In this document: positions 28,190 through 38,267 of the stretch, piece by piece
Layout of the letters: each line of letters begins with the position of its first letter
Numbering within the stretch: position 1 is the stretch's first letter
DNA from: Thiomicrorhabdus sp. 6S3-12
GTDB lineage: Bacteria; Pseudomonadota; Gammaproteobacteria; Thiomicrospirales; Thiomicrospiraceae
Direction of reading: 5' to 3'
Assembly: GCF_017571475.1 (NCBI RefSeq)
Contig: NZ_JAGETW010000002.1
Location: forward strand, 186,001 to 250,000
DNA: 64,000 bases
The notes under the pieces: generated by a model
The model's input: only the letters and a program-made list of their open reading frames with translations
Databases searched by the model: none
Told to the model about the DNA's origin: nothing
Translations under genes and position numbers: made by a program

Positions 28190-28978
28190 ATGTTCGAGTT
28201 TTCACCTTTTCTGGCAACGGCATTGATCGGCGGCATTGGACTGGCACTGATTTCCGCTCCGCTCGGCGTTTTTGTCGTCTGGCAGAGACAGTCGTATTTC
28301 GGCGCAACTCTGGCACACTCGGCCCTTCTCGGCGTCAGCCTGGCGCTACTCATGCAAACCAATCTGAGCGGCACGATCATTGTCGTCTCGCTGCTGATCG
28401 CCTGGGGAATTTTCACCCTGAACCATACGCAGCAGCTTTCGTCCGACACTTTACTGGGCATCCTCGCGCACAGTTCTCTGGCGCTGGGCCTGATTTTGAT
28501 CAGCCTGCAGGACTCGGTGCAGATTGACCTTATGGGCTATCTGTTCGGGGATATCCTGAGCCTGAACCAAAACGACCTGATACTGATCGCGGTAACCGGC
28601 GTGCTGATCGCGCTGTTTTACTGGAAGCACTGGCGGGATATGCTCAACATCACGCTTAATAGCGAACTGGCGCAGGTCGAGGGGACTGAGGTAAAAAAGG
28701 TGCAGTTACAGTTTATTCTGCTACTGGCATTTATGATTGCGCTGTCAATGAAAATGGTCGGCGTCCTGCTGGTCACCTCTCTGCTGATCATCCCGGCGGC
28801 AGCGGCACGGCGCTTATCCCACACCCCTGAGCAGATGCTCGGTTGGAGTCTGATATTGGGCGTGCTATCGGTATTGACAGGAATTGCCGGATCCTATTGG
28901 TATGATCTGCCAACCGGCCCGGCAATCGTAATGATGGCAACCCTGATTTTCGGGCTGCTGCTGTTTAAGAAACAGTAA
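28190..28978 (+). CDS. znuB: Zinc ABC transporter permease ZnuB
   Basis: 262 residues, about eight hydrophobic helices, ABC-3 family. The conserved ALIGGIGLALISAPLGVFVVWQR start, the AHSSLALGLIL segment and the ALSMKMVGVLLVTSLLIIPAAAARR block are typical of zinc/manganese permeases. Together with ZnuA and ZnuC it imports Zn2+ into the cytoplasm. AAAGGAAG precedes the ATG. The stop is only 9 bases from that of the convergent chemoreceptor gene, leaving room for no more than a weak hairpin (28961-28975). Confidence 0.95.
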   Translation: MFEFSPFLATALIGGIGLALISAPLGVFVVWQRQSYFGATLAHSALLGVSLALLMQTNLSGTIIVVSLLIAWGIFTLNHTQQLSSDTLLGILAHSSLALGLILISLQDSVQIDLMGYLFGDILSLNQNDLILIAVTGVLIALFYWKHWRDMLNITLNSELAQVEGTEVKKVQLQFILLLAFMIALSMKMVGVLLVTSLLIIPAAAARRLSHTPEQMLGWSLILGVLSVLTGIAGSYWYDLPTGPAIVMMATLIFGLLLFKKQ

Positions 28979-28987
28979 TCTTAATCT

Positions 28988-31468
28988 TTAATCTGCTTGA
29001 TCCATTAACTGATAAAGCAGGTTAACCACTTTCTCGCTCTGGCGGTCCACGTCGGCGAGCCCTTGATCGACGGTTTCATAATCTTCGATCGATTTGGCAT
29101 CCATTACACGCTTGATCGCCTGATGCATCTGCATATGCTCTTCTCCGAGGTCTTTCATCAAAGGCAGATGCATTAGCGCCTGCCCTTCACCGTAATACCA
29201 CTTTCCGAGAACACAGGCCGTATGGTCGGTCGCCGCGTCGTAACTCACGCCGATATTCTCCCCGTCGACAAAGGCGCGGATTTTCGCTTTCCAGGCCAGA
29301 TGCGCTTCGACCATTTTTTCGAATTGTTCACCATTGCGGGAATCGGCGATTTTCAGCATTCGCGCCTGTACCTGAGAGTCGACCTTAAACATCAATACCT
29401 GCTGCTGCAGAGAATGCGCATTATCAAGCACTTTCTGACTTTCCTCGGCAGCCTGTTCGATCAACGAAGCGTTACGCTGCGTACTCTGATCCATGCTTGA
29501 TACCGACTGGTTAACCTGTTCGATACCTTGCGTCTGCTCGGAACTGGCCGTTGAAATATCCTCGATCATCTCGGCCATTTCGCCGATGGAATGATTAATC
29601 ACCTGCAGCGCATCACTGGTTTGCGCGACATAATTACTACTCTGCTCGGAAATCGCCACCGAATTCTCAATCAGCTTTTTAATCTCTCCGGCTGCTTCTG
29701 CCGATTTTGCAGCCAGATTGCGAACTTCTCCGGCAACCACCGCAAAACCGCGTCCGTGCTCACCGGCGCGCGCCGCTTCGACAGCCGCGTTCAAGGCTAA
29801 CAGGTTAGTCTGGAAGGCGATGCTGTCGATCATCGTGATAATGTCACTGATTTTCTGATTCGCTTCCGCCATCGTTTCGGTTGACTTGAGCGCTTGCTGC
29901 ATCGATTGCAGACCGTTAGTCAGCTTATCGCGCGCCTGAATCGTGACCTGATTGGCCTGCTGGGCACTGTCGGCATTCTGACGCACGCTCTGCGTCATCT
30001 GTTCCATGGAACTCGAAGCGCTGACCAGTGCTTGCGCTTGATCGCGCACCCGGTCGGAAATATCCGCATTCCCAGCCGCCATATTGCTGACGCCCTGAAC
30101 AACCGATTCGGTCACGGCACCGACCTTGGCTACCATACTGGCGGTATTACGCACAGAGCTGTTCAGTGAATCCTTGAGCAACGCCATCTTGCCCTGATAT
30201 ACACCTTCCACCAACTGCGTCAGATCGCCTTCGCTGATTTTTGCCTGAACCTGCGAGACTTCATTAACAAAGTTTTCCAGATCGTTCAGAGTGCGGTTAA
30301 GGCTGCTCTGCAAGGGAACAAAGTCTCCCACCACTTCTTTGGTATTGCGCACCGAGAAGTTCCCGCGCGCCAGATCCCCTAGCGTGTCCGAAATCGAATC
30401 GACCGTCTGGCGGATCAACTGCGCCGAAGCATCCAGATCGGTAACCACATCCAAAAAAGCGCCCGAAAGATTGACCGAGCGATGGTCGGCAGTTTCCAAA
30501 ACGCCTTCGCGAAAATTGTGCGCGGTAGTCTGCAGCAGCCGAACCACCGCCGACATCTGTTCGACACCGCGGTTGACCTGCTCTTTCATTGAAGCAAAGT
30601 CGCCGCGCAGATCACCTTCCACTCGACCGGAACAATCTCCGGCCGCCATATCGACCAGTACCTTATTGACGCTGTCCGTTGATTGCTGAACCGTTTCCAG
30701 CAGCTTGTTCAAAGCATGCCCGGTCTCGGCCAGTTCGTCTTTGCCCTTGATCTCTACACGCTGTTTAAGATCACCGTTTTCGGCAACGGACAACAGCGTA
30801 TTGCGCATACCGTTAATCGGAATCAGAAGGCTTCGCGCCACAATCCCCCCGACTACGGCAAACATCAGCATACTGATAATCAACCCTGTCCACAGGTAGA
30901 GACTGCTGTCACTCTGTTGCTGTTTCAACTCGGCAACGGCCATCGCATTCTGCTGGTTTTCGTACTCGAGAAACTCGCTGACGATCGAAGCAAAATCTTT
31001 ATACTTGGGGCGGAATTCGTTATGCAGAATATCGATAGCCTCTTCACGGAAGCCTTCACTGATCGCGGTATTGAAACTGGCGTAGACCAGATTGGCTCCG
31101 GAGACATTCGTCCGCAAACGCTGATAGATGTCTTCTTCCTTGGGCTGCAGATTAGAGGCATTCAAAGCCTCGAAAATATCAAAAATTTCTTTGGCGGTGC
31201 GTTCCAAGCCTTTTTTAAAGCCGTCCATTTTTTGCTCGTAACCCTCGTCATCTTCTTCGATCAGCACCATATCCAAAAGAATCAGTTCACGCTCATCGGC
31301 GCTGTGCTTCAAACTATTGATTAGAGCGACTTTTTTGTCGTTTTCGTTGACGATGCGATCAATCGCCTGATTGGTTTGCGCTATAAGAAACTGCGTAGCG
31401 AGATTACTGATAAATAACAATGACAAAGCGGCAATAATCGCCCCCGCCATTTTCAATTTAATGGACAC
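28988..31468 (-). CDS. Methyl-accepting chemotaxis protein with poly-HAMP linker and C-terminal zinc-binding CZB domain
   Basis: 826 residues, GTG start with GAGGAG SD. TM1 7-30, a helical periplasmic domain 31-189, TM2 190-212, then HAMP and several HAMP-like repeats ([52 protein letters not shown]). The signalling hairpin tip is [27 protein letters not shown]. The last 107 residues match the CZB domain: H723xxW, C752xLGKWYYG, H767 and H782, which in CZB chemoreceptors bind zinc (3His/1Cys). It is convergent with znuB, so a chemotactic answer to zinc, or to oxidants acting through the zinc-bound cysteine, is a fair inference. Confidence 0.92.
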   Translation of the reverse strand: MSIKLKMAGAIIAALSLLFISNLATQFLIAQTNQAIDRIVNENDKKVALINSLKHSADERELILLDMVLIEEDDEGYEQKMDGFKKGLERTAKEIFDIFEALNASNLQPKEEDIYQRLRTNVSGANLVYASFNTAISEGFREEAIDILHNEFRPKYKDFASIVSEFLEYENQQNAMAVAELKQQQSDSSLYLWTGLIISMLMFAVVGGIVARSLLIPINGMRNTLLSVAENGDLKQRVEIKGKDELAETGHALNKLLETVQQSTDSVNKVLVDMAAGDCSGRVEGDLRGDFASMKEQVNRGVEQMSAVVRLLQTTAHNFREGVLETADHRSVNLSGAFLDVVTDLDASAQLIRQTVDSISDTLGDLARGNFSVRNTKEVVGDFVPLQSSLNRTLNDLENFVNEVSQVQAKISEGDLTQLVEGVYQGKMALLKDSLNSSVRNTASMVAKVGAVTESVVQGVSNMAAGNADISDRVRDQAQALVSASSSMEQMTQSVRQNADSAQQANQVTIQARDKLTNGLQSMQQALKSTETMAEANQKISDIITMIDSIAFQTNLLALNAAVEAARAGEHGRGFAVVAGEVRNLAAKSAEAAGEIKKLIENSVAISEQSSNYVAQTSDALQVINHSIGEMAEMIEDISTASSEQTQGIEQVNQSVSSMDQSTQRNASLIEQAAEESQKVLDNAHSLQQQVLMFKVDSQVQARMLKIADSRNGEQFEKMVEAHLAWKAKIRAFVDGENIGVSYDAATDHTACVLGKWYYGEGQALMHLPLMKDLGEEHMQMHQAIKRVMDAKSIEDYETVDQGLADVDRQSEKVVNLLYQLMDQAD

Positions 31469-31660
31469 TAAACACTCCTCAGCTTGGATATTATTATTTT
31501 TTATAGTTTCCCCATTCTAACAGTGGTTTTCTGGATAATTAACACCCATCAGCACTAATCATCTATATCGCCGCATAAGTAAAAATCGGGGAAAAATCAG
31601 GAGATAAATCTGGGAAAAAACCGGGGCTAAAGAAAGCGTTATGAAAAGCGGCGGGGGAAA

Positions 31661-31702
31661 TAAAAAAGGCGGCATTTCATCGACTTTCGCCGTTTGCCGC
31701 CT
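31661..31702 (-). terminator. Rho-independent terminator of lgt-thyA-folA
   Basis: On the minus strand AGGCGGC and GCCGCCT pair across a 22-base loop, followed by TTTTTTATTT. It lies 43 bases past the folA stop. Confidence 0.85.
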
Positions 31703-31744
31703 CGATTAAAAATGACTCAATCCATCTTCGAATTTTATAAAAGG

Positions 31745-32260
31745 TTAAGTGTCCGCCTTTTCAAGAATGACGTAATCGAACGCGTACTCATGCCGTTCGT
31801 CGGCCGGATGGTGTTCGCGATAAACCTCAAACCACTGCCCCGCTTGCGTCCAATCCGGAAAGTGGGTGTCACCATCAAGTTCGGCGTCAATCAACGTCAG
31901 ATAGAGACGGTCTACCTTTGGCAGCATCTGGGCATACAGTTGCCCGCCGCCCATAATCACCACCTCATCGGGATGATCAAGTTTAATGTCTTCCAGAGCC
32001 GCCTCAACGGAAGCATAAACCGGAGCCGCATAATCCAAGTCGGTCTGACGGCTGATCACCAGATTGGCACGTTTGGGTAAAGGGCGGCATCCCAAAGACT
32101 CGAACGTCTTGCGCCCCATAATCACCGGCTTGCCCAGAGTATTTTTCTTAAACCACTGTAAGTCGTCTGGCAGATGCCATGGCATATCATTATCCCGTCC
32201 GATCACGCGGTTTTTACTCATGGCGACAATCATCGAGAGTTTCATTTGCTCTTCGTTCAT
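31745..32260 (-). CDS. folA: Dihydrofolate reductase
   Basis: 171 residues. Makes tetrahydrofolate with NADPH, re-reducing the dihydrofolate released by ThyA. Chromosomal DHFR motifs: [31 protein letters not shown] (Trp and the catalytic Asp in LPDDL), GRKTFESLG, and [14 protein letters not shown]. The ATG overlaps the thyA stop as ATGA, so the two are translationally coupled; an in-frame ATG five codons later is the alternative start. Last gene of lgt-thyA-folA. Confidence 0.96.
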   Translation of the reverse strand: MNEEQMKLSMIVAMSKNRVIGRDNDMPWHLPDDLQWFKKNTLGKPVIMGRKTFESLGCRPLPKRANLVISRQTDLDYAAPVYASVEAALEDIKLDHPDEVVIMGGGQLYAQMLPKVDRLYLTLIDAELDGDTHFPDWTQAGQWFEVYREHHPADERHEYAFDYVILEKADT

Positions 32261-33090
32261 ACCGAAACCTCGGCTTTGATATGCGGATGCGACTGATAGT
32301 CGACAATTTCGAAATCTTCAAAGCGGTAATCGAAAATCGACTCCGGCTTACGACCGATCTTTAATTTCGGCAACGGCAAAGGCTCTCTCTGCAACTGAAT
32401 TTTTGCCTGTTCGATAGTGTTGTTATACAGATGCACATCACCGCCGGTCCAGATAAAATCGCCGACTTCATAGCCCGTCTGCTGAGCAATCATATGCACC
32501 AGCAACGAATAGGAAGCGATGTTGAACGGCACGCCCAAAAAGGTGTCGGCACTGCGCTGATACAGCTGGCAGGAAAGACGGTTGTTTGCCACATAGAACT
32601 GGAAGAAAGCGTGACAGGTGGCCAGCGCCATACGGCCCTGCTTAACGTTTTCCTGAGGGCTGATCGACTCATCCGGCAAATCGGCAGGATTCCAGGCGCT
32701 GACGATCATGCGCCGGCTGTTCGGGTTGTTTTTCAGCGTTTCGATCACTTCAGCAATCTGGTTGATAGTTTCGCCGTTCGGCTTCTCCCAGGCGACCCAC
32801 TGCTTACCGTAAAGCGGGCCGAGATCCCCCTCTTCGGTCGCCCATTCGTCCCAGATCCGCACCCCGTTATCTTTCAGGTATTTGATATTGGTATCGCCGG
32901 ACAGGAACCACAGCAACTCGTGAATAATCGAGCGCAGATGCAGTTTCTTGGTGGTTAGGAGCGGAAAACCCTCTTGCAGATCAAAACGCATCTGATAGCC
33001 GAAAACCGAACGGGTTCCGGTACCGGTACGGTCCCCTTTGTCGGTTCCGTTGTCCAATATATGCTGCAGTAAATCAAGATAGGCTCTCAT
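32257..33090 (-). CDS. thyA: Thymidylate synthase
   Basis: 277 residues, 13 longer than the E. coli enzyme because of a loop before the catalytic cysteine ([15 protein letters not shown] region), an insert also found in other ThyA proteins. It methylates dUMP using methylene-tetrahydrofolate. [13 protein letters not shown], the RR pair in [12 protein letters not shown], and the nucleophile C159 in [13 protein letters not shown] are in place. It sits between lgt (58 bases upstream) and folA, a common gammaproteobacterial order. Confidence 0.97.
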   Translation of the reverse strand: MRAYLDLLQHILDNGTDKGDRTGTGTRSVFGYQMRFDLQEGFPLLTTKKLHLRSIIHELLWFLSGDTNIKYLKDNGVRIWDEWATEEGDLGPLYGKQWVAWEKPNGETINQIAEVIETLKNNPNSRRMIVSAWNPADLPDESISPQENVKQGRMALATCHAFFQFYVANNRLSCQLYQRSADTFLGVPFNIASYSLLVHMIAQQTGYEVGDFIWTGGDVHLYNNTIEQAKIQLQREPLPLPKLKIGRKPESIFDYRFEDFEIVDYQSHPHIKAEVSV

Positions 33091-33148
33091 AACACTTCCC
33101 TAAATCCGAAAATCATGGCAAGCATTATAAGGGAATTGACATAAGATT

Positions 33149-33940
33149 TTATGTCTTAGCGCGATTATGGCTATACCACATCAATCCAAGACCGATAAGG
33201 ATCATTGGCGTGGAGAGAATCTGCCCCATCGTGACCCAGCCCCACAACAGATACCCCAACTGGACATCCGGCATACGCCAGAATTCAACGATGAAACGGA
33301 ACACCCCGTATCCGAGAAGGAACAAGCCGGTGACGCTTCCGGTAGGACGCGGTTTACGTGCATACCAAAGCAGAATAATAAGCAACACCCCCCCTTCCAG
33401 CAATGCTTCCAGAAGCTGAGTCGGATATTTCACTACGGTCATCTGCAACTGCGGGTCGTAAACGGCCATACCGAGCGAAGACTCGGTGGTTTTGCCCCAC
33501 AGCTCACCATTAATGAAGTTGCCGATTCTTCCGGTCAACAGCCCGATCGGCACCAGCGGTGCGACAAAATCACCGACTGCAAAAATCGACTGCTGGGTTT
33601 TGCGGGCAAACAGGATCAGGGCAATCGACACCCCAATAAGACCGCCGTGGAATGACATGCCGCCATTCCAGGTTTGCACAATGTCGAGCGGATTCGCCAG
33701 ATAATGGGAAAGATCATAAAACAGAACATAACCGAGACGCCCGCCGAGGATCACCCCTAAAGCGACGTAAAACAACAGGTCGCCGACCATTTCACCGTTC
33801 CACGGCGGACGGCTCTTGGCGCGATAAACACCAAGCGCCCAGCCGCCGGCAAAAGCCAGCAGGTACATCAGACCGTACCAGTGAATTTGCAGAGGGCCGA
33901 GCGACAGTGCGACCGGGTCAATTTCAGGATATGCCCACAT
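33149..33940 (-). CDS. lgt: Prolipoprotein diacylglyceryl transferase
   Basis: 263 residues, seven membrane helices. Adds diacylglycerol to the lipobox cysteine, the first step of lipoprotein maturation; clients in this window include the efflux lipoprotein, the PBP4-like protein and LpoA. The Lgt signature GRIGNFINGELWG and GGMSFHGGLIG are intact. A possible extended -10 (TGGTATGAT, hexamer at 33971-33976) lies 31 bases upstream, suggesting a promoter for lgt-thyA-folA separate from the chemoreceptor upstream. Confidence 0.96.
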   Translation of the reverse strand: MWAYPEIDPVALSLGPLQIHWYGLMYLLAFAGGWALGVYRAKSRPPWNGEMVGDLLFYVALGVILGGRLGYVLFYDLSHYLANPLDIVQTWNGGMSFHGGLIGVSIALILFARKTQQSIFAVGDFVAPLVPIGLLTGRIGNFINGELWGKTTESSLGMAVYDPQLQMTVVKYPTQLLEALLEGGVLLIILLWYARKPRPTGSVTGLFLLGYGVFRFIVEFWRMPDVQLGYLLWGWVTMGQILSTPMILIGLGLMWYSHNRAKT

Positions 33941-34026
33941 AGATCATCTCAGTTTTAAAAATTCAGTGGAATCATACCAAAACACGTTTGACGAATCGTG
34001 AACTTTATTTGACCTCGGCTCCACGG

Positions 34027-36075
34027 TTAAAACTTGAACTGTCCCACGATCACTTCAAGACGCTGCGAGAGCTGTTGCAGATCCTGTCCCGATTGTCGTG
34101 TCATATTGGCACCTTGCAGAGCTCGCTCGGTTACTTGATGAATTTCATGAATATTGTTATTGATCTGCTGCGCCAGTTGCGTCTGGGAATGCGCTGCATT
34201 CAGCATCTGATCGGACATTTGACTGATATCCTGCATCAGAAGCGTTACCGGTTGCAGCGTGTTTTTCGACTCGGTAACCGTCTGCATACTGTTTTTCACG
34301 GCATCCTGCCCCTGCCCGACGACAATCACCGTGGATTCAGTCGCCTTAAGAATCTTGTCGACAATCTCTTCGATCTGGCTGGTCGAATCCTGAGTTCGTT
34401 TGGCCAGCGAGCGTACCTGATCCGCAACCACGGCAAAGCCGCGCCCGTGTTCCCCGGCACGCGCGGCCTCAATTGCTGCGTTCAATGCCAGAAGATTGGT
34501 CTGCTCGGCGATTTCCTGGATAACATTCACCACCGAACCGATTGACTGACCGTCTTTGCGCAACTGAGTCACCGAATCGATCATCTGTTGCATGGTCGAA
34601 CTCAGACTCTCCATTTCCTGTACGCTCTCGACAACGGTCTCGCCGCCTTCCAATACTCGTTGAGTCGCCTGCTGGGTGGCTCGGGTAGTGTTGCTCGAAT
34701 GATCCTCAACGCTTTGCGCCTGCTGAGTCATCTCCAACATGGATTGATTCAAACCGGAAGTCGCCTTAGCCTGCTGCTCGACCCCCTCTTTCATGGAAAC
34801 GGTAATCTGCTGCAGGTGCTCGGACGAGTTTTCCAGCTGACTGACAGTGGTGCTGATTTCACCAAGCAACACTTGAATTCGACTGATAAACTGATTGAAA
34901 TGTTTCGCCAGAGCCCCGATCTCGTCACTGCTCTGAATCGGTAGTCTCTGGGTCAGATCCCCCGAACCGCGAGCAATTTCACCCATCGCATTCGAGATCT
35001 GCTCGACCGGTTCAACAACCGCCTTAGTCACGCGTCTGGAGATCAGCATCCCGATAAGCTGCCCAGTAATCGAAAACAGCAACAGGAAAAAGATATTCCA
35101 CAGGCTTCCAATTGCGACATCCTGTCCGGAATCCCGGGTCTGCTGCTGCGCCAAAAACTGAATCCGTTCGAAACTGGCATACAAGTTACTGTAAATAGGC
35201 TGAATCTGCTGTTCCATCAGAACCAGATCCTGACGCCATTGATCACCCTGATGAATCATTTTGAGGGTCATATAGTTATTGCGGTAATCTTCATACGCCT
35301 GTTCGATTTGCTCCAGAGCAATCTCTTCTTCAAGCGTCAATTGCGCGCCCGGAATAAGATCCTGCTTTTGCGAATAAGCCTTAAGAGTTTCCAACTGGGA
35401 TTGAAATCGGTTCAGATACTGTTCGGTCTGCTGCGCCATTTCATCACTTCGAAATGCCAAATAACCGCGCAGATTGCTGACCACATTAAGCCAGGCGGCT
35501 TCCATCTCCAGAACAATCTGCAAGCTCTGCTGTCGCTGCGCACTGATCGCTTCCATTTCCGAATAGCGCATCAATAACAGGGATTGCAGAATCTGACGAC
35601 TCAATGGCAGGACGTTTTCCTGAGCATAGGTAAAAGCCGGATATTTCTGATTCGGTGAACTCTGCAACTGCTGAATACGCAGAACCAGAGGTGGCAATTT
35701 GTCCAGTTCCTGCTTAATGATTTCCGCCTGCTCCATGAATTCCGGTGAATAGGCGTTGCCTTCAAGCTGCTCGGTCAACTTGGACAGTTTTTTCTCGGCA
35801 TGGTCGCTCTGATCAAGATACTGCTGGAGCTCCTGCAAATTCCCGCTGAGGATATAAGCATTCAACAGCGTCATATTATGCTCAAGCTGAATTGCAAGCT
35901 CCTGCGAGGCGCTCTCAAGTGGCTGGATTTTGGTCACCAGCTCATTGACATTGGAACGAACCATTGACAGATTTATGACGGCCTGGATGGTAATAATTGC
36001 CAGTGCCGCCCAAATCACACCAAAACCGAATTTCATTTTCTGTTTAAGACTTAATTTCTTAAGTAACTTATCCAT
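34027..36075 (-). CDS. Methyl-accepting chemotaxis protein with large helical sensor domain
   Basis: 682 residues. TM1 about 15-37, a long all-helical periplasmic domain (38-323, the size of a two-module HBM-like sensor), TM2 324-346, a HAMP domain around 347-400, and a standard MA signalling domain with the tip [28 protein letters not shown]. No C-terminal CheR-docking pentapeptide is visible. Ligand unknown; helical bimodular sensors bind organic acids in a few known cases. It lies between the murG-SDR terminator and lgt, with no chemotaxis kinase gene near. Confidence 0.93.
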   Translation of the reverse strand: MDKLLKKLSLKQKMKFGFGVIWAALAIITIQAVINLSMVRSNVNELVTKIQPLESASQELAIQLEHNMTLLNAYILSGNLQELQQYLDQSDHAEKKLSKLTEQLEGNAYSPEFMEQAEIIKQELDKLPPLVLRIQQLQSSPNQKYPAFTYAQENVLPLSRQILQSLLLMRYSEMEAISAQRQQSLQIVLEMEAAWLNVVSNLRGYLAFRSDEMAQQTEQYLNRFQSQLETLKAYSQKQDLIPGAQLTLEEEIALEQIEQAYEDYRNNYMTLKMIHQGDQWRQDLVLMEQQIQPIYSNLYASFERIQFLAQQQTRDSGQDVAIGSLWNIFFLLLFSITGQLIGMLISRRVTKAVVEPVEQISNAMGEIARGSGDLTQRLPIQSSDEIGALAKHFNQFISRIQVLLGEISTTVSQLENSSEHLQQITVSMKEGVEQQAKATSGLNQSMLEMTQQAQSVEDHSSNTTRATQQATQRVLEGGETVVESVQEMESLSSTMQQMIDSVTQLRKDGQSIGSVVNVIQEIAEQTNLLALNAAIEAARAGEHGRGFAVVADQVRSLAKRTQDSTSQIEEIVDKILKATESTVIVVGQGQDAVKNSMQTVTESKNTLQPVTLLMQDISQMSDQMLNAAHSQTQLAQQINNNIHEIHQVTERALQGANMTRQSGQDLQQLSQRLEVIVGQFKF

Positions 36076-36217
36076 TTTTGCCGCTCTTAACTTTTAAAAT
36101 CATCATTAACATGACTGAATGCAAAATATAGACCAATTTTAAAAAACTTACTAAACCCGGACTTACATAAAAAGCTACTTATGCCTTAAACCCTCTATTC
36201 ATAAGGGGTTCGCGCAA

Positions 36218-36246
36218 AATAAAAAAACGCCGCTGTATAGCGGCGT
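36218..36246 (-). terminator. Rho-independent terminator of murG-SDR
   Basis: On the minus strand the perfect 8-bp stem ACGCCGCT/AGCGGCGT with a 4-base loop is followed by TTTTTTATTTT. Confidence 0.93.
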
Positions 36247-36277
36247 CTGAAAATAATATTAAAACCAATTACTTTAT

Positions 36278-37057
36278 TTAGCGCTGGGGATAATTGCCTC
36301 TGGCAATCAGACCGCCGTCCAAAGTCAGAACCGAGCCGCTCATCCAGGAAGTCAAATCGGATAAAAGATACGCCGTCGCCTCTCCCATTTCTTGCGTGGT
36401 TCCATAGCGGCCAACCGGCATTGCACCCGTCCATTTTTGCTTCATCTCTTCCTGAGAGAGGATTCGATCGGTTCTCTCCACCGGCACTACCCCCGGTGCC
36501 AAAACATTGACGTTGATACCGTACTGCCCCCACTCGACCGCCTGAACTTTAGACACAGCGTCCAATGCAGCCTTGGAAGCCGCATAGGCGGAAAACCATT
36601 CACAGGTCTGCTGGCCGTGGATACTGGAGTTATTAACGATTCGACCCGGCTGTTTCGCCGCGATGCACTTCTGTGCAAAACAGCAACTCAACTGATAAGG
36701 AGCCTGCAGATTAACCGCCAAGGTCTGATTGAACTGCTCGCCTTTGGGGTCTTTAAGTGCTGTCACCTTGGAAACAATCCCGGCATTATTCACCAGCGCA
36801 TCCAACCCGTCGAACTGAGCCCAAGCCTGTTCGAAAAAAGCTTCCAGCGTATCGAGACGGGTGAAATCGCAGCGCAACACGCCGGCCTCGGCGCCGAGCG
36901 CTTCAACATCCGCCAGCGTTTTCTCGATTCCGGATTGATTATGACAGTAGTGCAAAACCAGCTTGCAGCCATACCCGGCCAACACTCTGGCCATTCCGGC
37001 ACCGATTCCGCTCGAAGCACCGGTAATCAAAACGCGTTTACCCGCTAACCCTTTCAT
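36278..37057 (-). CDS. Short-chain dehydrogenase/reductase co-transcribed with murG
   Basis: 259 residues, classical SDR. NAD(P)-binding TGASSGIGAGMA, NNAG, the catalytic Ser in NNSSIHG, and YxxxK as YAASK are present, so it should be active. The C-terminus (LTSWMSGSVLTLDGGL) is the usual classical-SDR end. The arginine-poor beta2 turn (LHYCHN) does not settle NADH against NADPH. It starts 16 bases after murG and ends in a strong terminator, so the two form a small operon. The substrate is unknown; a link to envelope building is only suggested by the company it keeps. Confidence 0.88.
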   Translation of the reverse strand: MKGLAGKRVLITGASSGIGAGMARVLAGYGCKLVLHYCHNQSGIEKTLADVEALGAEAGVLRCDFTRLDTLEAFFEQAWAQFDGLDALVNNAGIVSKVTALKDPKGEQFNQTLAVNLQAPYQLSCCFAQKCIAAKQPGRIVNNSSIHGQQTCEWFSAYAASKAALDAVSKVQAVEWGQYGINVNVLAPGVVPVERTDRILSQEEMKQKWTGAMPVGRYGTTQEMGEATAYLLSDLTSWMSGSVLTLDGGLIARGNYPQR

Positions 37058-37073
37058 AACGCCTCCGTATACT

Positions 37074-38165
37074 CTATTTCAATCGTTGCAACAACTCGGC
37101 GGTAATCTTCTCGCGCGCCTGCCGTGCGGCCTCGTTGCGAATTCTTGCCGAAGCGGCGGCACGTTTATCGCCTTGCGCACACCATGGCTGCAAAGCGGCC
37201 AGCAGAGTGTCGGCGGTCAACGCGCTCTGAGGAATGATCTGACCACCGCCAAGATTTACTAACGCCTGAGCATTCGCCGTTTGATGATCATCCACGGCAT
37301 GCGGATAAGGCACCATAATCGCCGGACGTGCGACGGCCATCAATTCGCTGACGGTCAGTGCACCGGAACGACAGACCAGCATGGTCGCATTGCGGTAGGC
37401 CTGTTGCATATCGTCGATAAAAGGCACTATCTGCACATTGACCCCGGCGTCCTGATACGCCTTTTGCGCTTCGGCGAGTGTTTTCTCACCGGTCTGATGC
37501 AAGACTTCAGGGCGCTGTGATTCCGGCAGTTTGGCCAGAGCCAGAGGCACCGTCAGATTCAATGCCTGAGCGCCGCGACTGCCGCCTAATACCAGTAACC
37601 GGCATGGTTCACCCTCCTTCAGCGTTTCAATCTGCTCCAGACCTTCGCGCACCGGATTTCCGAAGAGTTTACAATTCGCCTTGGCGGAAAACTGCTTCGG
37701 ACTGTCTGCTGCCACCGGAAACGCCAGCATGACCAGGTCTGCAATCTTGGCCAGCAAACGATTGGTCAACCCGGGAATCGCATTCTGCTCATGCAGAACC
37801 AAGGGAATCTTCAAACTTTTTGCCGCCAGTCCTCCAGGGCCGCAGACGAAACCACCCATCCCCAGAACCAGATCCGGCTTTTGCTGTTGCATGATTTTTT
37901 TCGCCTGACGGTACGCTTTCCAGACATTCAACGGCGCTTTAATCCATCCGAGAAGCCCGTTACCGCGCAGCCCGCGGATCTGAATCTGGGAAAACGGAAT
38001 TCCGGCATTGTCGACCCAGTTTTTCTCCATGCCGCCGGCCGTTCCCAACCAGTGAACCTGCACCTCATGCTTCTGCAATTCATGTGCAATGGCAATACCG
38101 GGAAAGACATGCCCGCCGGTTCCGCCGGCCATTACCATGATTTTTTTTCTCTTTTCTGAACTCAT
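37074..38165 (-). CDS. murG: UDP-GlcNAc:lipid I N-acetylglucosaminyltransferase
   Basis: 363 residues. Peripheral GT-B enzyme on the inner face of the membrane that converts lipid I to lipid II. VMAGGTGGHVFPGIAIA (first glycine loop), the second-domain LVLGGSRGAQALN, the VCRSGALTVSELMAV donor-site helix, and PYPHAVDDHQTANA are typical. It normally sits inside the dcw operon after ftsW, and does so here too, but a strong terminator separates the two. It probably relies on its own promoter in the 50 bases after that terminator, or on read-through. Confidence 0.97.
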   Translation of the reverse strand: MSSEKRKKIMVMAGGTGGHVFPGIAIAHELQKHEVQVHWLGTAGGMEKNWVDNAGIPFSQIQIRGLRGNGLLGWIKAPLNVWKAYRQAKKIMQQQKPDLVLGMGGFVCGPGGLAAKSLKIPLVLHEQNAIPGLTNRLLAKIADLVMLAFPVAADSPKQFSAKANCKLFGNPVREGLEQIETLKEGEPCRLLVLGGSRGAQALNLTVPLALAKLPESQRPEVLHQTGEKTLAEAQKAYQDAGVNVQIVPFIDDMQQAYRNATMLVCRSGALTVSELMAVARPAIMVPYPHAVDDHQTANAQALVNLGGGQIIPQSALTADTLLAALQPWCAQGDKRAAASARIRNEAARQAREKITAELLQRLK

Positions 38166-38216
38166 TGTTCGCTTCTTGAATACTCTTTGAAATGGCTCAA
38201 TTTAAACAGATCGTAC

Positions 38217-38248
38217 ACAAAAAAGCCAAGCGCCTGAACGCTTGGCTT
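38217..38248 (-). terminator. Rho-independent terminator between ftsW and murG
   Basis: On the minus strand a perfect 10-bp stem (AAGCCAAGCG/CGCTTGGCTT, 6-base loop) is followed by T-rich sequence (TTTTTTGTG with the stem end). It lies 20 bases past the ftsW stop and splits the dcw transcript. Confidence 0.92.
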
Positions 38249-38267
38249 ATAGGGTGAGCAAACGGCA

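Noticed and set aside
31585-31657. Four G-runs suggesting a G-quadruplex upstream of the chemoreceptor
   Set aside because: Loops of 8-27 bases are too long for a stable quadruplex.
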